Assembly: GCF_030815855.1 (NCBI RefSeq)
Contig: NZ_JAUSXG010000001.1
Location: 2,666,001 to 2,730,000 of the forward strand
DNA: 64,000 bases
Direction: 5' to 3'
Source: Variovorax paradoxus
GTDB lineage: Bacteria > Pseudomonadota > Gammaproteobacteria > Burkholderiales > Burkholderiaceae_C
The translations under genes were made by a program, and so were the position numbers. The notes beneath the pieces are model-generated. The model had not been told where the DNA came from. It made no database searches and worked only from the letters and a program-made list of their open reading frames with translations. Shown in pieces: positions 44,667 through 53,601 of this stretch (position 1 is the first letter of the stretch; the number at the start of each line of letters is the position of its first letter).

Positions 44667-45674
44667 ATGACCTCATCGTTCTCAGCGGCCTCGCGCCGCA
44701 GCTTCCTGCAAACCGCCTTTGCCGGCGCAGGCGCCCTTGCCACGGGCCTGGCCCGGGCCCAAACCGCCGGCACCGCCAAGCCCACGCGCAACACCGACAC
44801 CGTGCGGCTCACCTGGGGCCGCGGCGGCCTTCCTGCGCTCGCCAAGAACCGCGGCGAATTCGAGAAGCTGCTCGCCAAGGACGGCATCAAGGTGCAGTGG
44901 ATCGGCCCCTTTCCGAACCATGCGCCCTCGCTGCAGGCCGTGACCGGCGGCAGTGCCGACTTCGGCTTCGGCGGCAGCACCACGCCCGCATTGGCGGCCA
45001 TGCTCGCGGGCTCGCCGCTGGTGTTCACGCAGTTCGCCATCGTCGAGCCGCGCAGCACCGCCATCATTGCCAAGGACGGCTCGGGCATCGACAAGGTGCA
45101 GGACCTCGTGGGCAAGTCGGTGGCGGTCAACCGCTCGGGTCTGGGCGAGTTCCTCCTGGTGGCGGCGCTCGAGAAGCACAACATCGACCGCAGCAAGGTG
45201 AGGTTCGTCTACCTCAATCCGCCCGACGCCGGGCCGGCCTTCGCGCAGGGGAAGATCGACGCCTGGTCGATGTGGAGCCCGGGCGTGGACATTGCGCGCA
45301 GCGAGTACAAGGCGCACGACATCTTCTTCGAAGGGCGCGACCTCGACTTTCTGATCGACTTCAATTCCTACGTCACGCACCGCAAGTTCTCCGAGGACAA
45401 CTCGTCCATCGTGCGCGCGGTGAATGCGGCCTATGCGGCTGAAGCCAAATGGATCACCGAGCATCCCGTGGAAGCGGAGACGCTGAGCCAGCAGGATGCC
45501 GGCTACAGCGATGCGGTGCGCGACACGCTGGTCAAGCTCAAGCGCCGCTGGGATGTTCATGGCGTGCAGGATGCGAAGTTCATCCAGGAATTCCAGAAGG
45601 CGGCCGACTGGCTGTCGGACCGCAAGATCCTGCCGCAGAAAGCCAAGGTCACGGACTACCTCGCTCGCATCTGA
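44667..45674 (+). CDS. Sulfonate-type ABC transporter receptor (SsuA-like)
   Basis: A 335-residue periplasmic receptor of the NrtA/SsuA/TauA family with a Tat-type signal (SRRSFLQTAFAGAGALATGLARAQ). Typical blocks are LTWGRGGLPALAKNRGEFEKLL and VNRSGLGEFLLVAALEKHNID. Start 44667 places the Arg pair at residues 10-11; an upstream TTG frame is less likely. It completes the SsuABC-like importer; the exact ligand is unknown. Confidence 0.87.
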   Translation: MTSSFSAASRRSFLQTAFAGAGALATGLARAQTAGTAKPTRNTDTVRLTWGRGGLPALAKNRGEFEKLLAKDGIKVQWIGPFPNHAPSLQAVTGGSADFGFGGSTTPALAAMLAGSPLVFTQFAIVEPRSTAIIAKDGSGIDKVQDLVGKSVAVNRSGLGEFLLVAALEKHNIDRSKVRFVYLNPPDAGPAFAQGKIDAWSMWSPGVDIARSEYKAHDIFFEGRDLDFLIDFNSYVTHRKFSEDNSSIVRAVNAAYAAEAKWITEHPVEAETLSQQDAGYSDAVRDTLVKLKRRWDVHGVQDAKFIQEFQKAADWLSDRKILPQKAKVTDYLARI

Positions 45675-45677
45675 CGC

Positions 45678-47997
45678 ATGTCGCTTACTTCCACCCATTG
45701 GGGTGTCTATCGCCCTGTTGTAGAGAACGGCCGCCTCACCGGCATGCAGCCGGCCGAATGGGACGCCGCTCCTTCGGCCATCGGCCAGTCGATGGTCGGC
45801 GCCATCGATTCACCCACGCGGGTGCGGCGTCCCGCAGTGCGCCGCGGCTTCCTGGAGGCCTCCACGCGGCACCGCAGCGGCCGGCAGCGCGGTCTCGAAC
45901 CCTTTGTCGAGGTGCCTTGGGACGAGGCGCTCGACCTGGTGGCGAACGAGCTGCGCCGCGTGAAGGAAAAGCATGGCAACAAAGCCATCTTCGGCGGCAG
46001 TCTATGGCTGGTCGAGCGCGGGGCGCTTTCACCATGCGCAGAGCCAACTGCACCGCTTTCTCAACGCCCTGGGTGGCTACGTCTACAGCAAGGACAGCTA
46101 CAGCCTGGGTGCGGGCCGGGTGCTGATGCCGCACATCGTCGACGGCATGGATGCACTGCTGCAGAACCACACCTCGTGGGAGGTGCTCGAGGAACACTGC
46201 GAACTCTTCGTGGCGTTCGGTGGCCTGCCGCTGCGCAATACGCAGGTGAGCCCCGGCGGCGCGAGCGACCACGGCGTGGCGCCGGCGATCCGGCGCATGG
46301 CGGCGACAGGCCGCACGGCCTTCGTCAACATCAGCCCGGTGCAGGGCGATCTCGATGCGGTGCCCGGCGCCGAGTGGCTGCCGGTGCGGCCCGGCACCGA
46401 CACGGCGCTGATGCTGGGCCTGGCCTTCGTGCTGATCGACGGACAACTGCACGACGAAGCGTTCTGCAGAAGCCACGCGGTGGGCTTCGAGCGGGTCCGC
46501 GACTACATCCTCGGCCTGTCCGACGGTGTGCCCAAGACACCCGCGTGGGCAGCAGAACGCACCGGCATCGCGGCCGAAGCCATCGCCAAGCTCGCGCGCC
46601 GCATGGCGGCGCACCGCACGCTGGTGAACTGCACCTACTCGCTGCAGCGTGCACGGCACGGCGAGCAGCCGTTCTGGATGACCGTCACGCTGGCCGCGCT
46701 GCTCGGCCAGGTCGGCCTGCCGGGCGGCGGCTTCGGCCTGGGCTACGGCTGCATGAACTACATCGGCAGTGGGCACGGCAGCTTCTCGGGGGCGCGCCTG
46801 CCGCAAGGCACCAACCCCGTGGCCGACTTCATTCCGGTGGCGCGCATCGCCGACATGCTGCTGCATCCGGGCGAGCCCTTCGAATACAACGGCGGCCATC
46901 ACCGCTACCCGGACATCCGACTCGTCCACTGGGCCGGCGGCAACGTGTTTCACCACCACCAGGACCTGAACCGCACCATCGAGGCCTGGCAGCGGCCCGA
47001 AACGATCATCACGCACGAACAGTACTGGACCGCACAGGCCAAGTACTCCGACATCGTGCTGCCCGCCACCACTTCGCTGGAGCGCGACGACATCGGCAGC
47101 GCAGGCAGCGAGCGCTTCATGATCGCGATGCGCGCGGCTGTTGCGCCGGTAGGCGAGGCACGCGACGACTACACCATCTTCACCCAGCTCGCCGAGCGCC
47201 TGGGTGTGGCGCAGGCCTATACGGAAGGGCGCGACGCGCGGCAGTGGCTGCGACATCTCTACGAGACATCGCGGCCGAGGGCGGAGGCGGACGGCATCGC
47301 ACTGCCCGCCTTCGACGATTTTTGGGAGGCCGGACGCTTCGACGTCTCACGAACCAGAACGAGACCCGCGGCGCCAACCGTGCTGCTCGCTCACTTCCGC
47401 GCCGACCCAGCCGCTCATCCTTTGCCGACCCCCTCAGGGCTGATCGAACTCTTTTCAGAACGCATTGCGAGCTTCGGCTACGACGACTGCCCCGGCCACG
47501 CCCATTGGTTTGAGCCGGAGCCCTCGGCCTGGCCGATTCATCTGCTGTCGAATCAACCCGCAACGCGGCTGCACAGCCAGTACGACCATGGCGCGCTGAG
47601 CCGTGCCTCGAAGATCGCGGGGCGCGAGCCCATCACGTTGAACGCGCAAGACGCCCGGCGCCGCGGCATCGCCGCGGGTGACGTGGTTCGCGTCTTCAAC
47701 GCACAAGGCGGGTTTCTCGCCGGCGCCGTGCTGTCCGATGGCATCCGGCCCGGCGTGGCACAGATTGCCACCGGTGCCTGGTACGACCCGCTCGATGCGC
47801 GCACACCGGGTAGCCTGGAGAAGCACGGCAATCCGAACGTGGTGGCTCCTGACGTCGGCAGCTCCCGACTCGGCCAGGGCTGCGCGGCGCAAAGCGCGCA
47901 GGTGGAGGTAGCGCTATGGACCGCACCGTTGCCGCCTCTCACGGGCTTCGAGCCACCCGCGTTCGCCACTGGACGGAACGCTTTGGCAATGAGCTGA
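45678..47997 (+). pseudogene. BisC/DMSO-reductase-family molybdoenzyme, frameshifted
   Basis: A molybdopterin oxidoreductase of the BisC/TorA group (N-terminal THWGVYRPVVENGRLTG and TRVRRPAVRRGFLEA; Mo-ligand serine region KDSYSLGAGRV; C-terminal dinucleotide-binding domain). Relatives reduce S- or N-oxides such as biotin or methionine sulfoxide. The frame breaks near 46001: the expected GGS-YGWSSAGR is read only if one base of AGTCTAT is skipped. The total of 2320 bp is one more than a multiple of three. Apart from this the gene looks intact, so it is a recent mutation, a programmed shift or a sequencing error. It follows the SsuA-like gene by 3 bp. Confidence 0.85.
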
Positions 47998-48001
47998 AAG
48001 C

Positions 48002-48036
48002 AAAAAAGCCCGCTATCGAGTAAATAGCGGGCTTTT
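48002..48036. terminator. Bidirectional intrinsic terminator
   Basis: A perfect 9-bp stem GCCCGCTAT/ATAGCGGGC with a 7-base loop is flanked by six As on the left and four Ts on the right. It works in both directions: after the rightward molybdoenzyme gene and after the leftward tRNA-Lys. Confidence 0.88.
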
Positions 48037-48055
48037 CATATCGGGTGAGGATTCC

Positions 48056-48131
48056 TGGTAGGACGTACTGGATTCGAACCAGTGACCAACGGATTAAAAG
48101 TCCGCTGCTCTACCAACTGAGCTAACGTCCC
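48056..48131 (-). tRNA. tRNA-Lys (anticodon UUU)
   Basis: A complete 76-base cloverleaf read leftward: acceptor GGGACGT, D arm GCTCAGTTGGTAGAGC, anticodon stem GCGGA/TCCGT around CTTTTAA (anticodon TTT), T arm CTGGTTCGAATCCAG, and an encoded CCA end. The first acceptor pair is G1-U72, a wobble instead of the usual G-C. It lies 48 bp after tcdA and before the bidirectional terminator. Confidence 0.97.
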
Positions 48132-48179
48132 GGAACCATTTTTCTTCTTTGCCGACATTGAATCCGGCAAAGCCAAAGA

Positions 48180-49019
48180 TTATAGCGTGGCGTTGCTCGC
48201 TATTTTGTCGAGAACCCAACCTGCCGCACATTGCCCGAAAGTGGCCGTCACGCTCACCACCGAGCCGTAGCCGTGGCAGTTGAGCGAACCGTCGCCGTCG
48301 ATGGCGCAGGAGGCATCGGGCGGTGCAACGCTTTCGCGGCTGAAGACGCAGGTCACGCCGATCTTGCGGCCTTCGCGCGGTGCGCCGTGCTCCTTGCGCA
48401 GCCGCTGGCGCAGCTGGGCCAGCAGCGGATCGTGCGTGACGAGCGAAAGATCGTCGATGTCGACCTTGTGCGCCTGCCGCTTGCCGCCGGCTGCGCCCAC
48501 GGTGACGAAGGCAGCGCGCGATGCGCGTGCCCAGGCGGCCATCGTGAGCTTGGCCTTCACCTGGTCGCACGCATCGATGACGGCTGTCGCGGGTCCGTTC
48601 GCGGCCTGCGCGGCATCGAGCAACGCTGTCCAGTTGCCGGGCTCGACGAACTCGTCGATGGCGAGCACCTTGCAATCGGGATTGATCTGCGCAATGCGGT
48701 CGCGCATGGCTTCGACCTTGGCCTGCCCGACGGTCGTGTCGAGCGCGTGGATCTGCCGGTTGATGTTCGACTCCGACACATGGTCGAGGTCGACCAGCGT
48801 CAACCGCCCCACGCCGCTGCGCGCCAATGCCTCGACGGCCCAGGAGCCGACGCCGCCGATGCCGGCGACGAGCACATGGGCGCCGCGGATGCGCGCGGCA
48901 CCGGCCACGCCGTAGAGACGCTCGAGGCCGCCGAAGCGGCGCGCAAAGTCGAGCGCCGCGGTGTCGGTGACGACATCCGCGGCGGCAACGATCGATGCTT
49001 CCGGAAGGGTTGCACTCAA
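48180..49019 (-). CDS. tcdA: tRNA threonylcarbamoyladenosine dehydratase
   Basis: A 279-residue E1-like enzyme (also CsdL/YgdL) that uses ATP to cyclise t6A37 of tRNAs to ct6A. The ATP-binding loop VAGIGGVGSWAVEALARSG, LVDLDHVSESNINRQIHAL and VIDACDQVKAKL are visible, along with a C-terminal VFSRESV and SVVSVTATFG. The length is normal (about 270). tRNA-Lys is itself a substrate class of the t6A pathway, but its adjacency may be chance. Confidence 0.93.
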   Translation of the reverse strand: MSATLPEASIVAAADVVTDTAALDFARRFGGLERLYGVAGAARIRGAHVLVAGIGGVGSWAVEALARSGVGRLTLVDLDHVSESNINRQIHALDTTVGQAKVEAMRDRIAQINPDCKVLAIDEFVEPGNWTALLDAAQAANGPATAVIDACDQVKAKLTMAAWARASRAAFVTVGAAGGKRQAHKVDIDDLSLVTHDPLLAQLRQRLRKEHGAPREGRKIGVTCVFSRESVAPPDASCAIDGDGSLNCHGYGSVVSVTATFGQCAAGWVLDKIASNATL

Positions 49020-49038
49020 GCGGAAGGCTCCGCTTGCG

Positions 49039-49788
49039 CTAGCGCAGGCGCGAGAGACGCTCGCGGCCCGCCTGAGCGGCTTCGGATTGCGGATAGGCCT
49101 TGGTCAGGTCTTCCAAGGTGCGGCGCGCGGCGCGCGTGTCTTTCAGCTCGATCTGGCAGTTCGCAATCGACAGCACGGCCTCGGGAGCCTTGGCGTGGTC
49201 GGGCGCGAGCGACAGCATGGAACGGAAGTTCGCAATGGCCTCGTTGTAGTTGCGCGTGGCGTACTGCGCATTGCCGAGCCAGAACAACGCCGAGGCGTTG
49301 TAGCCGCTTTGCGGGTAGCGCTTGACGAACTCGGCGAACGCGGTTTGCGCCTGCGCGAACTGGCCGGCGCGGAAGATGCCAAGCGCGGCGTCGAAGTCGG
49401 CCTTTTCCTTGGGATCGGCGTTGAACTCGCGGCCGTCCACCGACACCTTCGTGGGCTCGTTCTGCTTCAGCCGGTCGTCGATGGTGCTCTGGCGCGACTG
49501 CATTTCGCCCAGCGTGCGTTGCAGCTGTTCGTTCTGGCCGGTCATGCGCGCCAGGTCGCCCCGCATCTGCTCGATCTGGTTCTGCAGGTCGAGCAGGCTG
49601 CGACGCAGCTGGCCGTTTTCGTCGGAAAGCCGCTGGTCGGTCTGCTGGCGCATCGCCTCCACCCGCTGCCGCAGGTCGAGGATGGCGCGGCGCGCTTCGT
49701 CATCCTCGAACAACGCGGCTTGCGAGCCGGCCGAAACGCAAAGCAAGGCGGCAGCCAGTGCCGCGCCTCGCAGCAAAGCGCGTGGCAT
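49039..49788 (-). CDS. ybgF: Tol-Pal system protein YbgF/CpoB
   Basis: A 249-residue periplasmic protein: signal peptide (LLRGAALAAALLCVSAGSQA), a coiled-coil trimerisation region (about residues 30-105, rich in Gln, Arg and Leu) and three TPR repeats (about 125-245, with GYNASALFWLGNAQYATRNY). It coordinates Tol-Pal with peptidoglycan synthesis at division. The ATG at 49788 touches the pal stop (TGATG). A GTG one codon earlier (49791) is an alternative start. Confidence 0.92.
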   Translation of the reverse strand: MPRALLRGAALAAALLCVSAGSQAALFEDDEARRAILDLRQRVEAMRQQTDQRLSDENGQLRRSLLDLQNQIEQMRGDLARMTGQNEQLQRTLGEMQSRQSTIDDRLKQNEPTKVSVDGREFNADPKEKADFDAALGIFRAGQFAQAQTAFAEFVKRYPQSGYNASALFWLGNAQYATRNYNEAIANFRSMLSLAPDHAKAPEAVLSIANCQIELKDTRAARRTLEDLTKAYPQSEAAQAGRERLSRLR

Positions 49789-50306
49789 CACCGGGTGTAT
49801 CGGATTTCAGCGCGGCGGTTCTGCGCCCAGGCTTCTTCGCCCGAACCCTGAACCGCGGGCTTTTCCTTGCCGAAGCTCACGGCTTCGATCTGGGCGTCGT
49901 TCACGCCCAGCAGCGTCAGCGCACGGCGGACGGCTTCGGAACGCTTCTGGCCCAGTGCCAGGTTGTACTCGCGGCCGCCGCGCTCGTCGGTATGGCCCTC
50001 GATCGAGATGCGGCGCTGCGGCGCGCCCTTGAGGAAGCGCGCATGGCCGTCGATGATCGCCTGGAACTCGGGCTTCACCGTGTAGCTGTCGTAGTCGAAA
50101 TAAACGATCCGTTCGATGCCGACCGGACCTTGCGCGGTGCCGGCGGTGGAATCGATGGAGACGGGGGCAACCGAACTCGCGCCGCCTTGCTGGCCTCCGG
50201 CGGTTCCGGAGCGGTCGGTCACCGGGGTGTCGTTGAGCTTGGTGCCCGACGAGCAACCAGCAATCAGGGCCACGATAGCCAACGAATAAATCGTACGTTT
50301 CAACAT
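49788..50306 (-). CDS. pal: Peptidoglycan-associated lipoprotein Pal
   Basis: A 172-residue outer-membrane lipoprotein. The lipobox is LIAGC with Cys18. A flexible Gly/Ser-rich linker follows, then the OmpA-like peptidoglycan-binding domain with IEGHTDERGGREYNLALGQKRSEAV. It binds peptidoglycan and TolB and keeps the outer membrane attached during division. It is placed between tolB and ybgF as in other Proteobacteria. Confidence 0.96.
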   Translation of the reverse strand: MLKRTIYSLAIVALIAGCSSGTKLNDTPVTDRSGTAGGQQGGASSVAPVSIDSTAGTAQGPVGIERIVYFDYDSYTVKPEFQAIIDGHARFLKGAPQRRISIEGHTDERGGREYNLALGQKRSEAVRRALTLLGVNDAQIEAVSFGKEKPAVQGSGEEAWAQNRRAEIRYTR

Positions 50307-50331
50307 CTATAACTCCTCAAATAAACCTTGG

Positions 50332-51648
50332 TCATTGCTTTTGAAACGGACCCCAGTCCGGTTCTCTGATGTCTCCTGCCTGCCCCGCCAGCCGCGCCTT
50401 GATTTTTCCGTCCAACGTGGTCGTCATGAGCGCTTCGCGGCCTTGCAGGTGCGTTGCGTAGACGATCAGTTTGCTGTTGGGGGCAAAGCTTGGGCTCTCG
50501 TCTGCCGAGGTGTCGGTGATGGCCGAGACATTGCCGGTTGCCAACTCCATCACATGGAGTTTGAACGCACCGCCAACGCGGGAGATGTAGGCCAACCACC
50601 GGCCATCGCCGCTGACAGAAGGAGAAATGTTGTAGGTGCCGCTGAAAGTGACACGGGTCGGCGCGCCGCCGCTGGCGCCCATCTTGTAGATCTGCGGAGC
50701 ACCGCCGCGGTCGCTCACGAAATAGATCGTGCTGCCGTCGGCCGAGTAGACGGGCTCGGTGTCGATGCTGGCGCTCTGCGTCAGGCGGCGCGGCTCGCCG
50801 CCGGCTGCCGGAATGGTGTAGAGCTGCGAACCGCCGTCGCGGCTGAGCGTGACGGCCAGCGAGCCGCCGTCGGGTGCCCAGGCCGGTGCGCTGTTCGAAC
50901 CCCGAAAGTTCGCGAGCAGCCGGCGCTGTCCGCTGGCCACGTTGTGCACGTACACCACGGGCTTGCGCGACTCGAACGAAACGTAGGCGAGCTGCTGGCC
51001 GTTGGACGACCACACCGGCGAAATGATGGGCTCCGGGCTCGCGAGCGCGGCTTGCGCGTTCTCGCCGTCGGCATCGGCCACCCACAGCGAGTAGCGGCTG
51101 CCGCCCTTGGTGACGTACGCGATACGGGTCGAGAAGATGCCCTTCTCGCCGGTCAGCTTCTCATAGACGTAGTCGGCAATGCGGTGCGATGCGAGGCGCA
51201 GGTCGCCTTGCGGAACGGTGTAGCTCTGGCCGCCCAGGTCCTGGCCCTTGACCACATCCCACAGGCGAAACTTCACGTCGTAGCGGCCATCGCCCAGCCG
51301 GGTCACGCTGCCCACCACGAGCGAATCAGCCGTGCGCTGGCGCCACAGCGAGAGATCGGGCCGCGACGCTTCGTCGAGCGCCTGTCCCGAAGCATCGACG
51401 CCGCGGAACTGGCCGCTGCGTTCGAGGTCGGCCTGCACGATCTCGGAAATCTTCTGGGGCGACGCGTCCTGTCCCTTGAACGGGACGAGCGCGATCGGCA
51501 GCTGCGTCAGCCCGACGCCCGACACCTCGACCCGGAACTGGGCGAGCGCGGGCAGCACGGGAGTCGCAGCAAGAGCCGCGATGAGCGTGCGGCGTGCAAA
51601 AAGCGATGAGGAAGGAGTTGGAATGGAAACTGGCAACGGCTTGTGCAT
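50332..51648 (-). CDS. tolB: Tol-Pal system beta-propeller protein TolB
   Basis: A 438-residue periplasmic protein with signal peptide ([19 protein letters not shown]), an N-terminal alpha/beta domain and a six-bladed WD40-like propeller (repeats such as [47 protein letters not shown]). It links Pal to the inner-membrane TolQRA complex, whose genes must lie elsewhere. Start 51648 is chosen where the signal begins; a longer frame adds 21 atypical residues. Confidence 0.95.
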   Translation of the reverse strand: MHKPLPVSIPTPSSSLFARRTLIAALAATPVLPALAQFRVEVSGVGLTQLPIALVPFKGQDASPQKISEIVQADLERSGQFRGVDASGQALDEASRPDLSLWRQRTADSLVVGSVTRLGDGRYDVKFRLWDVVKGQDLGGQSYTVPQGDLRLASHRIADYVYEKLTGEKGIFSTRIAYVTKGGSRYSLWVADADGENAQAALASPEPIISPVWSSNGQQLAYVSFESRKPVVYVHNVASGQRRLLANFRGSNSAPAWAPDGGSLAVTLSRDGGSQLYTIPAAGGEPRRLTQSASIDTEPVYSADGSTIYFVSDRGGAPQIYKMGASGGAPTRVTFSGTYNISPSVSGDGRWLAYISRVGGAFKLHVMELATGNVSAITDTSADESPSFAPNSKLIVYATHLQGREALMTTTLDGKIKARLAGQAGDIREPDWGPFQKQ

Positions 51649-51809
51649 GCGGTTCGGAGATGTTTCGGGGCAAAAAGTTCTCCCCGGTGCGACGGGCCAC
51701 ATGTTACACACTGGTTCGATCGTGCCGTCACAAAACGTGTATTGGGCGAACCGGTCCTACATGACACCTTGCTGGAGGCTTGTTTGGGCGGCCCGTAGAA
51801 TCCGCCGCC
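51649..51809. promoter_or_regulatory. Divergent promoter region tolB/msbA
   Basis: 161 bp between divergent tolB and msbA. AT-richer stretches near 51700-51745 are the probable promoter sites. Nothing more specific was recognised. Confidence 0.35.
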
Positions 51810-53594
51810 ATGCAAGCATCCCCCGGCAGTGAGACCGCACGCCCTCCCCTGATACGCCGGATGGCGCGCCTCATGACCTGGTTCGGCGGCTCGCGCCACT
51901 GGTGGGCCGTCGGGCTCGTGGGCGCCCTGATGGCCGCGATTACCGAGCCCTTGATGGCGGCCCTGCTCAAGCCGCTGCTCGACCGCGGGTTCAACCGCGG
52001 CCAGCTGGCGCTGTGGATCGTGCCCGCTGCGGTGCTGCTGCTCTTCGCGGTGCGCGGCATTGCGCAGTTCATTTCCCAATATGCGCTGTCGCGCATCGCC
52101 AACGAAGGCATGCAGCGGCTGCGCCGCGTGCTGTTCGAGCGGCTGCTCGGGGCCGAGCTGGCGTTGTTCTCGCGGCAGTCGGCCAGCGCGCTTTCGAACA
52201 CCGTGGTGTATGAAGTCCAGACCGGCTCCATGCTGCTGGTGCAGGCCCTGCTCGGGCTGTCCCGTGATGGCTTCACGCTGATTGCGCTGCTCGCTTACCT
52301 GGTCTACTTGAACTGGAAGCTCACGCTCATCGTGGCCTTCCTGGTGCCGAGCATCTCGTGGATCATGAAGGTGTTTTCCAAGCGCCTGTACCGCCTGACG
52401 CAGCAGGGCCAGCAGGCCACTGACGAGCTCGCCTATGTGGTCGAAGAAAACGTGCTCGCGCACCGCATGGTGCGGCTGCACGGCGCGGAAGCGGCGCAAG
52501 GCGAACGCTTCGAGCAGTTGAGCCAGCGCCTGAACCGGCTGGCCGTGAAATCGACCATCGCGCAGGCGGCCACCACGCCGCTCACGCAGATGATGGCCTC
52601 GCTCGCGCTGTCGGTCGTGGTGATGATCGCGCTCTGGCAAAGCGGCGAGCAGGGCCTGACCGTGGGCGGCTTCGTCGCCTACATCACGGCCATGCTGATG
52701 CTGATCGCGCCCATCCGCCGCCTGGCGGACATGGCCGCACCCATCACCCGCGGCCTGGCCGCCCTGGAGCGCGGACTGGTGCTGATCGACGACGTCGCCC
52801 CCGAGCCGCAAGGCAGCTTCGCCATCGCCCGTGCGCAAGGCCGCATCGAGCTTCGCGACGCCAAGGTCAGCTACCGGGGCGAGGATGAAGCCCGCGCTCT
52901 CGACGGCGTGAGCCTCACGATCGAGCCGGGCCAGGTGGTGGCCTTCGTCGGCCCTTCGGGCTCCGGCAAGACCACGCTGGTCAACCTGCTGCCGCGCTTC
53001 GTGCTGCCGAGCGGCGGGCAGGTGCTGCTCGACGGCCACGACACCGCCGAATGGGAACTGAAAAGCCTGCGCGCGCAGTTCGCCATGGTGAGCCAGGACG
53101 TGGTGATGCTCAACGACACGCTGGCCGCCAACGTGGCGCTCGGCTCCGAAGTCGATCGCGAACGCGTGCAGCAATGCATCGCAGCCGCAAACCTGTCGTC
53201 TCACGTCGAAAGCCTGCCGCAGGGCATCGACACGGTGCTCGGCCACAACGCCACGCAGCTTTCAGGCGGCCAGCGCCAGCGCCTTGCCATTGCGCGCGCC
53301 CTCTACAAGAACGCGCCCATCCTGCTGCTCGACGAAGCCACCTCCGCGCTCGACACCGAATCGGAACGGCTGGTGCAAGACGCCCTGCAGCGCCTGATGC
53401 AGAACCGCACCACGCTGATCGTGGCGCACCGGCTGTCGACCATCCAGCATGCCGACCGCATCATCGTGATGGAGCAAGGCCGCATTGCCGAGCAAGGCAG
53501 CCACGCACAATTGATGGCACTGGACGGGCTTTATGCGCGTTTGCAGACGCTGGCGGTGCGCAGCGCCACGCCGGGCCAGGACCCGACGCTTTAA
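51810..53594 (+). CDS. msbA: Lipid A export ABC transporter MsbA
   Basis: A 594-residue half transporter: six membrane helices (residues about 20-320) followed by an ATPase with Walker A GPSGSGKTT, signature LSGGQRQRLAIARAL, Walker B ILLLDEATSALD and switch His in IVAHRLST. It flips lipid A-core from the inner to the outer leaflet of the inner membrane. Start 51810 is the ATG after an earlier in-frame TTG. The gene stands alone and is convergent with rng (7-bp gap). Confidence 0.9.
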   Translation: MQASPGSETARPPLIRRMARLMTWFGGSRHWWAVGLVGALMAAITEPLMAALLKPLLDRGFNRGQLALWIVPAAVLLLFAVRGIAQFISQYALSRIANEGMQRLRRVLFERLLGAELALFSRQSASALSNTVVYEVQTGSMLLVQALLGLSRDGFTLIALLAYLVYLNWKLTLIVAFLVPSISWIMKVFSKRLYRLTQQGQQATDELAYVVEENVLAHRMVRLHGAEAAQGERFEQLSQRLNRLAVKSTIAQAATTPLTQMMASLALSVVVMIALWQSGEQGLTVGGFVAYITAMLMLIAPIRRLADMAAPITRGLAALERGLVLIDDVAPEPQGSFAIARAQGRIELRDAKVSYRGEDEARALDGVSLTIEPGQVVAFVGPSGSGKTTLVNLLPRFVLPSGGQVLLDGHDTAEWELKSLRAQFAMVSQDVVMLNDTLAANVALGSEVDRERVQQCIAAANLSSHVESLPQGIDTVLGHNATQLSGGQRQRLAIARALYKNAPILLLDEATSALDTESERLVQDALQRLMQNRTTLIVAHRLSTIQHADRIIVMEQGRIAEQGSHAQLMALDGLYARLQTLAVRSATPGQDPTL

Positions 53595-53601
53595 CGCGCC
53601 T

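Noticed and set aside
48148..48171. TTTGCCG/CGGCAAA inverted repeat between tcdA and tRNA-Lys as a terminator.
   Set aside because: The loop is 10 bases and there is no T-run in either direction; a strong bidirectional terminator exists further on at 48002-48036.
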